A stretch of DNA of 64,000 nt from Sordaria brevicollis (lineage: Eukaryota; Ascomycota; Sordariomycetes; Sordariales; Sordariaceae). Within the stretch, counting starts at the first letter, position 1. Each line of letters begins with the position of its first letter. Location of the stretch: positions 1,488,001 to 1,552,000 of the forward strand of contig JAUTDP010000009.1 in NCBI GenBank assembly GCA_033439795.1, given 5' to 3'. Shown one piece after another: positions 22,301 through 34,114 of the stretch. The notes beneath the pieces are model-generated. The model did not search any database, had not been told where the DNA came from, and saw only the letters and a program-made list of their open reading frames with translations. The position numbers were made by a program, and so were the translations under genes.

Positions 22301-23011
22301 TCCAACACTTGGATATTGGCTTACCCGGCACGCCTAGTTAGCTTTAAATTGTCTCAAGTCTGACGGTCGGTTCATCACTGGAAAATGGCTTGTCAAGTGA
22401 CGGTAGCTGAAGCTCATAAGTACGGACGGGGTTGGTCGAACCTTTAGCCCATACATATGTATCAAATCCTTCGGCGTATCTTTACACTCGTATCGGCCTT
22501 CTCTTTCCTCTTAGCCACTTGACCATATCAAGATTAGATGACGTGATACAAAGCCCTTGTTTACGGCTTGCAATCTTCTTGATTCGCTGCTCGTCGGGCT
22601 AGTCATTAAGCAGGAGATATAAGAGCTCCACGTCTTTGATCTTTATTGTGGTAAATTCCCCTAGCTATCCAAGGCCACGTTGTCGTGGCCAGTTCGTCAG
22701 CTTGTTAATGAACGGTGGTACAGACTCTATCGGAGAACATCGAAGACCCCATTTAAGACCCTTGAGTCTCTCGAGCTGCTCATCCTTTTCGAGTGTCTGT
22801 TCGAATACCTGCGGTAAAAAAAAATCGTGGAGGACGTGGCCAGCCGATATCCGTTTGAGGACAGTTCAGCAGCGACAAACGCCGTAACCACTCGCCAAAG
22901 CGAATGCATCGCAACAGTCCTGTGGATTTTACCTATCTTCCAAGCAATATCTGTGGAATACTGTGTATTAGCAACGACATATCGGCATCATACGGATAAA
23001 CTGCACTCACG
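19378..23011. other. Large gene-poor region before the 2EXR gene
   Basis: 3.6 kb without a supportable gene on either strand. Short frames (for example 20374-20620, 20875-21414 minus, 21770-22015) show no signal peptide, family motif or frame-keeping intron. No long direct or inverted repeat was seen by eye. Base composition is moderate, without the heavy TpA bias of RIP-mutated DNA. It probably holds promoter and untranslated sequence, but an unrecognised RNA gene cannot be excluded. Confidence 0.5.
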
Positions 23012-24358
23012 ATGCACCAAGATCATTACGGCGTCCATCAGTGCTGCCAAGTCAACTCGATGGACAAGTTCACCAACTTCCAACGGCTACCGGCCGAGCT
23101 GCGAAACATGATTTGGGAATTTTCTCTGCCAGAGCCACGGGTCTATGAGGTTCTGGATGCACCGAACTCCAAGCAGAAGACCCCTCCCCATGAAGGTTTG
23201 ATGTTTGCGAACATTCATCCAGGACCTCCACCAGCCTTAGCGGCTGTGTGTCGTGAGAGTCGATCCTTTGTGCTTCACAACTACAAGGCTTTGACATTGG
23301 GGAGGACAACCAAATATGTCGACATGTCTCGAGACGTTCTCCTCCTCGAGCCGTACCTACTTGTCAAGCGGCTTCACCGCACTCTCCATTTCATGAGCCA
23401 GATCCCGCTCCTTCGAGACAGCATCAACCGCCTAGCGCTCGGAACATCTTACGGCATCTACACCGGAATCTGCCATCCAGTGTTAAGCTGGAAGGTATCC
23501 AAGACCAACGTGGGAAAGTTGCTCACCAACCTGGCCAAGTTCACACGACTCAAGGTCCTCATTTTCATTGTCCATCAGGAGTTTCAGTTCGAGTTTGACT
23601 TTCGATTTCCTGGGACCATGACTCCTATCCCGCCGTACCATACGCACCAACACTCCGTTTCGACCATCCTGCAACCTCTTTTTACGGCCGGAGCCAGCGT
23701 CACTGGATTTCCATCACCCATCAGCAGCGGCAGCAGCAGCATTATCACGCCGTCAAGGTCATCATCGAGCAATCCCATCCCAACTCTCGCAGAACCAGCC
23801 AGCAACGGTCTCCATTTTGATTCTACTGTCAACAATAGCATGAGCAACAGCAAGAACAACAAGAACACAATCACAAACAATACTGGTCTCTACACACCAC
23901 CATACTCCTCGCCATTGGCGTTCCCATCTCTTCCACCACCGCCGCCTACATACTCTCTGCCTTCTTCTCTACAACACCAACCCCAAAACCTACCGCCACC
24001 ACTCCTCCCCCTCCCTCTAGGCCTTCTTCAACAACAGCAGCAACAGCAGCAACAGCAGCAACAGCAGCAACAGCAGCGCCATCCTTTCCAACCGCTTTCT
24101 ATCCCTCAACCCCAACCACAACCACAACCACAACCACAACCACAACCACAACCACAACCACAACCACAACCACAACGACCCCAACTAGTCCACCAAGCCT
24201 ACCGCTTCAAATTCGACATCGAAGCCAACATCAACCACGCCCCTCGCCGTCCGCACCTCAACGAGCTTCTTTACTACCCGCTCGACATGGCAGTAACCAA
24301 CCGAGAAGAAGATGACGGTGACGACGGAGAGAACTTTGATTATTACAATTTTGGTCTC

Positions 24359-24393
<35 letters not shown>

Positions 24394-24940
24394 CTCCTTT
24401 AACAGCAGGACAGCAGCGGACTACGATGATGAAGTATCAGGGGTATTCTCAGGGTCAGGGTCTTCTGGGACAGGAGGAAGAGACGGAGGAAACGGAGAGT
24501 GGTCCGACCCCTGGCCCACAAACGACGACTGGCGCCGGTTTCGGAAGAGGTTCCAAAGGGCTGTTAGGCAGAGCTTGGAGGTTATGGAGAGGAATCGGTT
24601 AGCACAAGCTGCTGCGGCGGCGGCAGCTGCTGAGGTGGAGGAGAAGCAGTCAGCAAAAAATGGCGAGAAAGCCACCACGGGGAGTGCAAGTGCAAAAAGC
24701 GGGCGTGGACAGGCAGCGATGAGATCTGGAAAGGGGAAGACCACCACCACAGCGACGAAATCAGCAGCAGTGAAGAGTAGTAGTGGCTGGGAAAGACAAC
24801 AGAGGGAAAAGGATTCGTTGCGGGCTGGATTGGAAGGAAGAATAGGAAAATGTTCTGCGCAGACTACGCAGAGGATTCGAGTACCGGCTATCAAGGGGGC
24901 GAGTTTGCTTTGGAGGTATACAAGGGGTGGGTATGTGTGA
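23012..24940 (+). CDS. 2EXR-type (F-box-like) protein with long Gln, Pro-Gln and Asn tracts
   Basis: A single-exon protein of 642 residues. The N-terminal region has the pattern of the 2EXR family, which is expanded in Sordariomycetes: FQRLPAELRNMIWEFSLPEPR (residues 23-43), then PALAAVCRESRSFVLHNY (about 71-88) and LVKRLHRTLHFM. The function of the family is not known; the first block resembles an F-box. From about residue 220 the protein is low in complexity: Ser/Pro stretches, a 16-Gln run, a Pro-Gln repeat and a 12-Asn run, followed by a Lys/Ala-rich basic tail. The ATG at 23012 has A at -3. A second ATG at 23060 (residue 17, just before the domain) is a possible alternative start. The repeats are coded by simple-sequence DNA and should vary between strains. 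Confidence 0.85.
24029..24076 (+). repeat. CAA/CAG microsatellite coding 16 Gln
   Basis: Forty-eight bases of mixed CAA and CAG codons in a regular CAA-CAG-CAG order inside the 2EXR gene. The repeat unit is therefore 9 bp, made of three codons. Confidence 0.9.
24107..24178 (+). repeat. CAACCA hexamer repeat coding Pro-Gln
   Basis: A tandem run of 6-bp units gives alternating Pro and Gln (about a dozen pairs) in the 2EXR protein. The last copies are perfect; the first two carry synonymous changes. Confidence 0.85.
24359..24394 (+). repeat. AAC trinucleotide repeat coding 12 Asn
   Basis: Twelve perfect AAC codons inside the same gene, so slippage here adds or removes asparagines without changing the frame. 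Confidence 0.9.
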
Positions 24941-26727
24941 CTTTCATTGTTTTGTGTTTGCGTTTGAGAAAAATAACGGCCGTTTTGGAAGATAGGTGTA
25001 GGCACGAAAGTTCTTTCCCTGCTTGAGCTATGAAGGACTTTTTTCTGGTTTCTTTTCACTGGGATTTACCTCTACGTCGAATGCGAATTGGTATTTCCTG
25101 ATAACATTAGAGGAAACGGAGTATATGAATGGGACATGCTCGAGAGACTCGCTCTGGTGTAGGGAGCAACATGGCTTTACATAGACTTGTTTCTTATCGA
25201 TTGTAGTCACTTCAACTTGAAACCACTGCTTGTACAGAATTTGAACGTGACTACAAGTGGCTTTGTGCCTTTTCACCATTTATCTTGGCCTATTGATAGA
25301 ATCCATGCCATGTAGCTCCAACGTCAATTTTACGATGAGCGACTACCAAGAGGTCAGTATAATTACCAAAATCAAAGGAGAGATGGCCGACACAGTATCC
25401 TCCCTATGCTAAACCACGCTCGAAGTTGAGTATCTACTCAAACTTTGATTTGACCCCCATCTGCACCCCAATCAAGATGCTTATTTTTATCCCACAGCAA
25501 GGATGTTTATGATTTTTCTAGGGCATTTTTACGGGCAAAAGGAGACTTGTGTGCTTTTTGGGTATTCAGCTCATGATAACGTACGTAGCGGGGAGATCCG
25601 GCACGGGATGATGACACGGGACGGTATTGACCGGGAAGCAAAAGACATACGTAAGCGAGGAAATCCGAAAGCCTGGATGTCGGGTGTGTAGAAGGGGGGA
25701 AGATTGAGCTGGATGGGAATCCGAGATGAAATCTTATAGGGGTGTTATGTATACTAAATCTTGAAATGCCAGGATAAAGCTAAAGGCTTCGGGCAAGGCC
25801 ATACTAGTGCTGAGATCTTCACATCTTGAAGGACTCGGTGTCTCTCTATGTGTGGAAGTTGCCTTCTATTGATCTCCAAGACTTGCTGACAAGCCCGAAA
25901 GCAGTGGCAACAAACAGTAGTTCCCCCGAGGTGCATCTGATAATTCCAAACGCAAGTGGTCTTGAAAAGTGAGACGTAATTCAATGTCCGTAAGTAATGA
26001 GAGGAAGGTGTAGGTAAGTGAATTGGCTCCTCTTCGTGGAACCTTCCGAATCCGGCAAGTATTTGAACGACGAGGATATTGATGACGCTCGCATTCATAT
26101 GTTATAGCAAATGTTACACCGCTTGTAAGAGCATGTAAGTGAGGAAGAGACTCGATAGTATTACTCACTGCAATAGGACAAGCATTTGTTGCGTTGCATT
26201 AAAATTAATTGAATGACGGGGACGACAACATTCCTTTGGATGATGCGTCTTCTCATATGTAACCCTGAGTGATATGTATTCCGATGAATTCCCAGCTTAA
26301 ACCCGAACGCTTCAATCCTACATTCCGGGACCCACATAGCTTATGTGTATGACCAATCAAGTTGTTCAATGGGACAAAAGTTGGGCGCATGACAGATGGT
26401 AGCAACTGCCACAGGCACTCCAAGTCTCCGACAGCGTGTTTGCTTTAGCATTGTTCATCCTTCGGCGGGCGTTGCTTACTAGACACGAGCACATCGTCGA
26501 TTTTTCTTCTGAAGTGTCATCAATATTTACAATGATGCTCACCATTACTGCCTTTGTATAGTATCGTTCATCTCCTATAACCTCTTTGTTATTATATCCT
26601 CCTCAGTTTTCGAGGACAGACACCACCGCGGAGTGTCGCCCTCAAGGCCAAGACCCCAGAGATACATTATCTCACTTTCACTTCGCGGATACCTTACCCG
26701 GACAATATACCTAAACCTCCGCTCGAA
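24941..26727. other. Intergenic region between 2EXR and MFS genes
   Basis: 1.8 kb. A 114-residue minus-strand frame with an ATG (26098-25754) exists but has no recognisable domain, and I do not call it. Otherwise no gene or repeat was identified. Confidence 0.5.
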
Positions 26728-28383
26728 ATGCCTCCCAACGCTTCCACACGTGGGGTTGGCGACGGGAACGGCCATGAAAGACCTCACAAAACACGGAGAC
26801 TCTCGGTCGAGCAAGCCAGCGAGAGTACGCCATTGCTGGCAGCTGGCGACATTGCCCCAGCCGCCGACCCCGAAATATCCGAGGCCACTACACTCATAGA
26901 TGAGCCATCATCGTCAAGCAGCAACGATGAGTTCGACCCGGAAAACAAGCCACTCCCCGTGGCCCAAATCCTTGTGTTATGCTACGCACGATGGGTCGAG
27001 CCCGTGGCGTTCTTCTCCATCTTCCCTTACATCAACAAGATGGCGCAAGAGAACGGAAACCTGGCAGACGCCGACGTCGGTTTCTACAGCGGCCTGATCG
27101 AGTCGCTGTTCTCTTTGACACAAATGACCGTCATGATCCTATGGGGAAGGGCCGCGGATCGGTTTGGACGGAAACCGGTGCTGGTATTCTCCCTGGTGGG
27201 CGTCACTCTTGCGACGGCCATGTTTGGCATGGCCAAGACCATCTCGCAGATGATTCTGTTTCGGTGTCTGGCCGGTGTGTTTGCAGGCACCATCGTGACC
27301 ATCCGAACTATGATTTCCGAGCACAGCACCGCCAAAACCCAGGCACGGGCTTTCAGCTGGTTTGCGTTTACCGGAAACCTGGGTATCTTGTTTGGTCCGC
27401 TAATAGGAGGCGCGTTGGCAGACCCTGCTGGACAGTACCCCAGGCTCTTTGGCCATGTCCAGTTCTTCAGAGACTATCCGTACGCGCTGCCTAGTTTTGC
27501 CGTGGGCGGCATCGGCATTTCTGCGGTGCTGGTTACTGCTTTCCTTGCGGAAGAAACACTTAAGAAAGACCTATTCGGCGGTGGGAGCGACAGCGAGGAG
27601 TCTGGTGCTGCCCCAGCCAAACCCGCGCCCATGAGTACTTGGAACCTCTTAAAGTCACCGGGCGTACCCATTGCTCTCTATACTTACGGCCACATCATGC
27701 TTTTGGCCTTTAGCTATACTGCCATTGTTCCCGTCTTCTGGTTCACTCGGATTGACCTCGGAGGCCTTGGCTTCACGCCTTTGCAAATCTCGCTCCTCAT
27801 GGGTCTCAACGGTCTGGCACAAGCGATTTGGATCCTTCTTGTCTTCCCACCACTTCAGCACCGAATCGGCACCAATGGCGTACTGAGAGTATGCGCAATC
27901 GCATACCCGTTTTTCTTTACCTTATGTCCCCTTTTCAGCCTCCTTTTGCGCAAAGGTGGCTCGACGGGCGAAACCATTTTCTGGTTCGTTACGCCAGTTA
28001 TGTTGTGTCTCGGATGTGGCGTTAGCATGTCCTTTACGGCTATCCAGCTCGCTCTCAACGATGCCTCGCCCAGCCCCGTCACCCTCGGAACGCTGAACGC
28101 TTTGGCGCTTTCGCTGGTCAGTGGCGTCCGGTCCTTCTCGCCGGCCTTGTTCGCCAGTCTCTTCGCCATCAGCGCTCGTACGCAGTGGCTATGGGGCTAC
28201 GCAATTTGGGTCTTGATGGTGCTGTTGGCCTTGGGCTTCACGGTTGTCAGCAGGTACATGCCGGACTATGATGAGATGAGGAGGCAAAGGGAGAGACGAG
28301 AACTGGATGAGGATGGCTTGCTGCATGTTGGAGGAGGTGTGGCCGGAGTAACGACAGCTGCTGCGGAGGCTTATGCTGATTAA
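26728..28383 (+). CDS. Major facilitator superfamily transporter (ZIFL1 / YCR023C type)
   Basis: A 551-residue, intron-free multi-pass plasma or vacuolar membrane transporter. A polar N-terminal tail of about 80 residues includes a dileucine-like STPLLAAGD. About 12 hydrophobic segments follow. The MFS signature is clear between segments 2 and 3: GRAADRFGRKPV (about residues 140-151), and RCLAGVFAGT with GNLGILFGPLIGG belong to segments 4 and 5. The central loop has a charged stretch (GGGSDSEESGAAPAKP). This subgroup resembles the zinc-induced-facilitator-like and TetA-like H+ antiporters of fungi, but the substrate cannot be predicted. The C-terminus (RRQRERRELDEDG) is cytosolic. The start ATG has G at -3 and is the first in frame. 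Confidence 0.92.
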   Translation: MPPNASTRGVGDGNGHERPHKTRRLSVEQASESTPLLAAGDIAPAADPEISEATTLIDEPSSSSSNDEFDPENKPLPVAQILVLCYARWVEPVAFFSIFPYINKMAQENGNLADADVGFYSGLIESLFSLTQMTVMILWGRAADRFGRKPVLVFSLVGVTLATAMFGMAKTISQMILFRCLAGVFAGTIVTIRTMISEHSTAKTQARAFSWFAFTGNLGILFGPLIGGALADPAGQYPRLFGHVQFFRDYPYALPSFAVGGIGISAVLVTAFLAEETLKKDLFGGGSDSEESGAAPAKPAPMSTWNLLKSPGVPIALYTYGHIMLLAFSYTAIVPVFWFTRIDLGGLGFTPLQISLLMGLNGLAQAIWILLVFPPLQHRIGTNGVLRVCAIAYPFFFTLCPLFSLLLRKGGSTGETIFWFVTPVMLCLGCGVSMSFTAIQLALNDASPSPVTLGTLNALALSLVSGVRSFSPALFASLFAISARTQWLWGYAIWVLMVLLALGFTVVSRYMPDYDEMRRQRERRELDEDGLLHVGGGVAGVTTAAAEAYAD

Positions 28384-29254
28384 AGATATTGATGCCTCGT
28401 CCGAGATCTACCAATGCATCCATGGATTGAAGTCGAAAAGGCAAGGAAGGACAGATCAAGGTAACCCAAGGCAATGAGGTGCCCTTGGGTAAGATGGAAA
28501 TATAAAGGGTTGGAAACACATCAAATGGCGTTCAATAGACTATAAAGCATTCGATTTTTCAACATCTTCCAAGGCCGGGGCTATGTTTGTAGCACGAAAG
28601 AGCACTTGGTGGTGATGAGTTCAAGCAGCATACTGTGTGCTTGCTCCGTGCATATTCACAGAACACACTGTGGATGATCAACGTCACAGGGTCTCGGTCT
28701 TGGGCTCCGAACAAGCGCCCAACCAGACATCGTCTTCCCCTGCACCGTAGACCTGAGAACATTCCAAGTCGGCACCAGACTCTCCGACGTCATAGCTTCC
28801 ATCCTTTCCCAGCCATCCCACCTTCGGCATCCTGTTCATCCAGTCCAATCTTTCACCCGATTCGCAAACATGGAGATAACGTGCAGTTGAGAACCGGATG
28901 GATTATACGACCTCCAGCAGCAGGGCTGGACTCGTCCACACCACCATGAACCATCCAGCCTGTTATTATCTCGGGCTTTTCCCGCTTCCCTTCTCTTGAG
29001 TTTGCTCTCCACTCACAACAGTCTTGTGTACCTCCAGCACAATCAGGATACACGGAGATCAGAGCGTTTTACTCGACAGTTCTGATAGTGTGTTTCTATT
29101 TGGCCGTCATCGAACACCGCGTCGAAAGCCTAGAAAGAGTACGGAATTAATTTCGGCATACGACCAGTCAATATTACGACTAGAGATATCTCCAACTAGC
29201 AAAGATACCAAGAGCTATCGAATAAATTCATCACCAGTACGATACCTTCTTACC
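28384..29254. other. Intergenic region between MFS gene and His/Pro-rich gene
   Basis: 870 bp holding a 3' flank and a promoter/leader. The downstream frame is open back to about 29020 but has no ATG before 29255, so I treat that part as leader. Confidence 0.6.
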
Positions 29255-30364
29255 ATGCCTCTGACCAAACACCTGATACTAACACATGTCCCAGTGTACC
29301 CAGACTACGCAGCCAAAGTACATCGCCACAGGAAACGTCTTTACGTTGAGCCTCCCGTCAATGGCTCCACGACCGTCCGAAGAAAGATCACCACGATCGT
29401 TCCCGCAGAGGAGCAGCAACTGGCAATTATCGAGAAACCAGCTCCTAAGCCCCCAGTAGCCGTGCTCGAGCCCGCACCGCCGCCATCACCGCCGATGTTC
29501 TACCCAGAGCCTCACCATCATCAGCCAGTTGCATTTGTTCCAACTCCGACCGCACCACATCATCATCATGTTCCTCCCGTCTACGCTCCGATGCCCGCCC
29601 ATCCTCCTCCTCCGCCTTCGATTCACGCGCCTATGCTTGCCTATCCCCCGCCGCCGCCTTCAGTCCACTTCCCAGGTCCTGAGCCCCATCACCATCACAC
29701 CCACGAACATTTTACCGACCACGAGCACCATAACCACGAACACATGATCCGGGAAAAGGAGGCAGACATCAGACACACGCACACCCACACCCATACACGC
29801 ACGCCTCCTCCACCTATCCTGCACGAAGAGGAACACGCCGACATAATTGACGTGATCGCCGTCGACGTCGAAGAGAAGAAAAAGAAGAAGAAGAAGAAGG
29901 AAAAGCGTTCAAAGTCACGACATGAGCGCAGCCGAAGCCGCGACCGCGAAGTCGTCATCGAGCGCGAGGTACGGGTCCCCATCCCTGTTCCCGTGCGCGT
30001 GCCCGTTCCCGTGCCGGTGCCAGTCAAGGAGGAGCTGGAAACATATCGTTACGTGGAAGGGCCCAAGCCACCCAAGAAGAGACATGAATCGCTACCGCCG
30101 AGGAGGATGAGGAGCCCGCCACCGCCGAGACCGCCGTACCCGTGGGAGCAGCAGGACACGGAGAGCACGTATTCCACGTCAACGACGAGATCAAGGTCGA
30201 CTGCCAGACACCGGAGTCCGTCGGCCACGCCCAGAAGTAGCGTAACGGGCTTGGAGAGGGAGATGGAGAGGATTAATATTACTATCGAGGAGCGTAGGAG
30301 AGCCGATAGGGAGGGGTATAGGGGGAGGAATAGGAGCTGGGAGAGGGGGTCGTACTACCGCTGA
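29255..30364 (+). CDS. His-, Pro- and Lys-rich low-complexity protein, function unknown
   Basis: A 369-residue single-exon protein. The start is the ATG at 29255 in good context (TACCATG). The frame is open upstream but without another ATG. The short N-terminus (MPLTKHLILTHVPVYPDYAAKVHRHRKR) may be the conserved part. Then come Pro-rich segments with His clusters (HHHTHEHFTDHEHHNHEHM, about residues 150-170), an Asp/Glu patch, a Lys run with basic RS-type sequence (EKRSKSRHERSRSRDRE) and a Val-Pro repeat (VRVPVPVPVPVK). A Ser/Arg-rich tail ends in a possible short coiled coil (LEREMERINITIEERRR). The His clusters could bind metal, but this is inference. No family recognised. Confidence 0.75.
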   Translation: MPLTKHLILTHVPVYPDYAAKVHRHRKRLYVEPPVNGSTTVRRKITTIVPAEEQQLAIIEKPAPKPPVAVLEPAPPPSPPMFYPEPHHHQPVAFVPTPTAPHHHHVPPVYAPMPAHPPPPPSIHAPMLAYPPPPPSVHFPGPEPHHHHTHEHFTDHEHHNHEHMIREKEADIRHTHTHTHTRTPPPPILHEEEHADIIDVIAVDVEEKKKKKKKKEKRSKSRHERSRSRDREVVIEREVRVPIPVPVRVPVPVPVPVKEELETYRYVEGPKPPKKRHESLPPRRMRSPPPPRPPYPWEQQDTESTYSTSTTRSRSTARHRSPSATPRSSVTGLEREMERINITIEERRRADREGYRGRNRSWERGSYYR

Positions 30365-33300
30365 TGATGGTTGTGCTTATTTGTGCGCGTCTCATTTTTT
30401 TCTCTTCGCCCGTTTTGGGCAAGGTGATACCTTTTCTTGGGGATATGTTTGGAGCTTGGGTTCTGTTATGTTGTATTGGGGCGTCTCTTTCATGATACCG
30501 TGATGAGTCTATGATGCGCAACGATACCTACGTATTTACGATGATGATGATATATGATGGACACGATAATACGTTTAGCACATTACTGGTTGTTGGGCAG
30601 CGCCGTTTCCACTCAATATCGACGTAGGAACATCTTGTTCTTTCTAACACAGTCTTGACCTGCTGGTTAGAGACTTGGGCAGGCACATGCTTAGCACCGT
30701 CTATGGTCTTGCCCTTTCATCCCATTTCGTCTCTTTCATCGCATATCGTTCACCTTATTTCTTCTGTACCCACGCAGCTGGTTTCGTCGTCCTCTTTCCT
30801 ATACCGCGCAACAATTTCACTTGCGTCCGAACATTTCTATTTCCCATTTCTATTTCCCATCCGGATTCCACTTGCTCTGACCATCACCACACGCCCTCCT
30901 TTTTGATGATCATGAAATAATATCGGCAACTCTTATTGTTACAAGACTGCTCGGAGACCGGCTGGAGACCGGATATAAAAGCGCACGGACCTAGGGCACC
31001 TATGTTTAATTTGGGGAGGACTTTCTTGTTTGTTTCGGGATGGTTGTGTTCAACTATACCGCGGCTTTCCTGGTCCTCAACTTTCCTTATGGAAGTGTCT
31101 GGTCTGGTTGCTGTTGTTGTTTCCCATGTGATGGGTGGCAGTCTGTTTTGTTTCTTCTTATCTCGCGACAAATGGTGAATACGTCCGTACTTGGAGTGGT
31201 GGTCTGTGAAAGTTGGAAAAAAGATACCACCCATTCTCAAATAGAAGAGCGAGGACAAAAAACAGAAGATAAACAACAGAGACCCTTCTCACACCGTGGA
31301 ACGCACTACTGGACCCTACATACATAGATGTACATGAGAAACAACATCACACCTTTCTTATCCTTCTTTCCTTACTTTTTGACTTCTCGAATTAGTCCCA
31401 GATTTCCAAACAAATCATGGCGCTTGTTCTTCTTTCCCGCACAGTCGATTCTGTTTCTTCGAACTTGGTGCCGTTGTGTATAATTTCAGGGGCTTCTGGT
31501 CTTGATATGAAACCACGGCCATCCAGCCAATCGCAGGTCAGAAACGCCCTAACCATTCTTCTGCAAAGATACTCTCCCACGTAAGGGTGGCAGCACGCGG
31601 CATTCAGGCTTTTTTTTTTTCTTCGTTACAACGGTGAGCGGGCGGGAACTCCGACAAGAACAATGGGGACGGGTAGAGTGTCAGATAGATAGATGACTTG
31701 CATGGAGGTATCGAACATTCCTTTGTAAAGTTCTACTATGGTTGATGTCGAAATCTCGGCGTGGAAACAGCGTTCTGAGACCACTTTCTTAAAGCATGGA
31801 AGTCCACTAAGCCGCCTACGACTGCGACGTGCTCCTTCAATGAATGGTTCCAATGCCAAATGTGGTTGCGCTGAGACGCAAAACGGCCTGCCTCTTATGG
31901 TATCCGGCTACAACGTAAGTTGAATGTGCAAAAAAGGGGTATGTACCTAATAGTCTTCGAAGCCCGAGCGGCACCTAGCAGAGTTGTAATATCATGTGAA
32001 CGAAGTCTGCGTATGCAGCGTGACTGAAGCTGCTTTTGCTAGTTTCCCGATCGATGACTGCCAGTATTTTTACACGGAAAAAACAAAATTGTGACCGCGG
32101 CAGGTCTTTTGATGATGAGAAAAAACGAACGAAAAGAAATATTCCTCTTTTGCCGTCCACAGGGGGCCGCCAATTTTCTAACGGCTGCCGATTATGCAAG
32201 GCCCTATCAGAAGGGCTCTGACGGTCTGACCTGTTATTACCTACCCCTAGTTGTCTTCCCCGGTGTGTACCTTAACTGGTTTGGCATATGCCTATTCTGG
32301 CTGGACTTTGTTCCCCTTGTTCATAGACCTTGCGCCGAAACTATCAAAGGGGAAAGTTGACATAAATGGTTTGATTGGCTCTTTGCTGGGGTCCCTGAAT
32401 TTTCGAGAAGCAGCATCCAAATGTATCACTACTTTTTGATATTATTCGGGTTCGACTTTTGATATAGCGTACGTACGTGGTCAGCCCATAGCCAAAGGAA
32501 GGAAGCTGTGTTGAAAGGAAACTAACTGACAGGTATCGCGCAGAGAGCTGATTCCTATTGCTAGTTTATATCCCATGCTTGGCTGTCAACCCATTGTCCT
32601 TTTCGATGTTTGTACAAATTCGATGGTAGGACAAAACGGTCGAACGGGGGTCATCAGTCATTGTCGTCGCGCTTGTTGGTACTGTAGCCCGTCGGTTAAG
32701 CGATTCCGACATCCCAATGTTTGCGAGCGGATCCATGGCCGGAGAATAGCTACTCTCTTGGGGGAAGATCTGACGAAGTGGACAATGCCCGTCGACAGGC
32801 TGCCCCGCGAAAGAATATTAGTGCCCCAGTTGCCCCTCAAGTGAGCTGCAGAAGCTATTGGTATGATAGACGGGCATATGTATTGAACTGGCGAGTGCGA
32901 CTGTGTAGCTCATCTCAGTTGGCGATGCTGGATTCCAAATCCACAAGGCCGAAGGCAGCAGTAGAAAACCACGATCCGTCATGCTGACCGTCCATGCCAC
33001 TGGTGGTCCATATTGAATTCAACATTGAAACTTGGATGTTTCAATTCAGGTCCCTGTCTTTGTCTGAAAGCTGAGCTATACCGGCCTCATGTAAATATGG
33101 CAACCAAGACCTCTAAAATGCCGAGCACACAAAAGCGTTGATGAGCGGTCGGATGGAGAGAAAGGCGAGCATGTTTGCGCGCGCTAGAAATAGTTACAGC
33201 AGCTATTGTGTTGTGTTCCTGCAGTAGAGGTAGGCAATGTCGAGCTTGTGCATGCAGACAGACACTGGAGTTTGCATCGATCCCGGTGCCGCTGGAAGGC

Positions 33301-33484
33301 GGGGCCGGCGGGACAGCGCGGCGGGGATGACACGGACGGGAAGCTTTTCAACATCACTCTCGTGTCACCATGTCAAATCTTGCACCGTTTGTTCTGTATA
33401 AATTTATTGCAGACCAACCTAAAGAGAATGTCCGCGGTGAGTTTTGTGTATGTGAGTGTTGGGCATGAAATGAAATGAGATGAG

Positions 33485-33485
<1 letters not shown>

Positions 33486-33518
<33 letters not shown>
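33486..33518 (+). repeat. (CTG)11 microsatellite, intergenic
   Basis: Eleven perfect CTG units outside any called gene. It is a likely length polymorphism between strains. Confidence 0.9.
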
Positions 33519-33519
<1 letters not shown>

Positions 33520-34086
33520 GGTCTGAGAAAACCAGAAGCACCTTCCTAACCGTGACATCCACAACAGGTCAGTGGCACCAATTGCCATCCAGGCGGCATG
33601 GGCTCTGAAGCTGTGACCCTGATCCCTGCCCTTTAATTTCATGAGGGATGGTGGGATGGTGGCCACCACTGCCGAGCGAGTACCTGGCTAACATGGAGCA
33701 TCTCATTCAGCCTGTCTCGTCTTTGTCAGTCAGGTCTCTGCCACCAATATCTTTGGTAGATCTTGTTACTCGGAAACCCTCGAGCCCAGGCGCTGGCTCA
33801 TGCACAAAAGGACACCAAAAGTGAAGCGACCCCGGTGTCCTGAGCACCTGCTGTCCCTGACCAGCCCTTCCCGGTTTGATTGAACGACGCCGGGCGGCAC
33901 ATATGGATGGATGCGGACTGGCGCGGACGTTGCGGATCCAATACAGTTGCATTCACGGGGCAATTCGCGGGGGCAGGCTCTGTCGACGAGTACGACGAGC
34001 AGGACGAGCACTCCAGCACGACATTCTCAGGGAATTGAACTTGGCCCAAAGTTGGCCGCTGTCCGTCCGGACGAGATAGCGCTAGA

Positions 34087-34114
34087 CAGTCAGTCAAGTC
34101 AGTCAGTCAGTCAG
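34087..34114 (+). repeat. CAGT tetranucleotide repeat
   Basis: A run of CAGT/CAAGT units, partly interrupted, in the region before the RhoGAP leader. Confidence 0.75.

Noticed and set aside
25754..26098. Minus-strand 114-residue frame
   Set aside because: No domain, no repeat and no neighbouring exon; chance frame most likely.
29024..29254. N-terminal extension of the His/Pro-rich protein
   Set aside because: No ATG in that part of the frame; the first methionine is at 29255.
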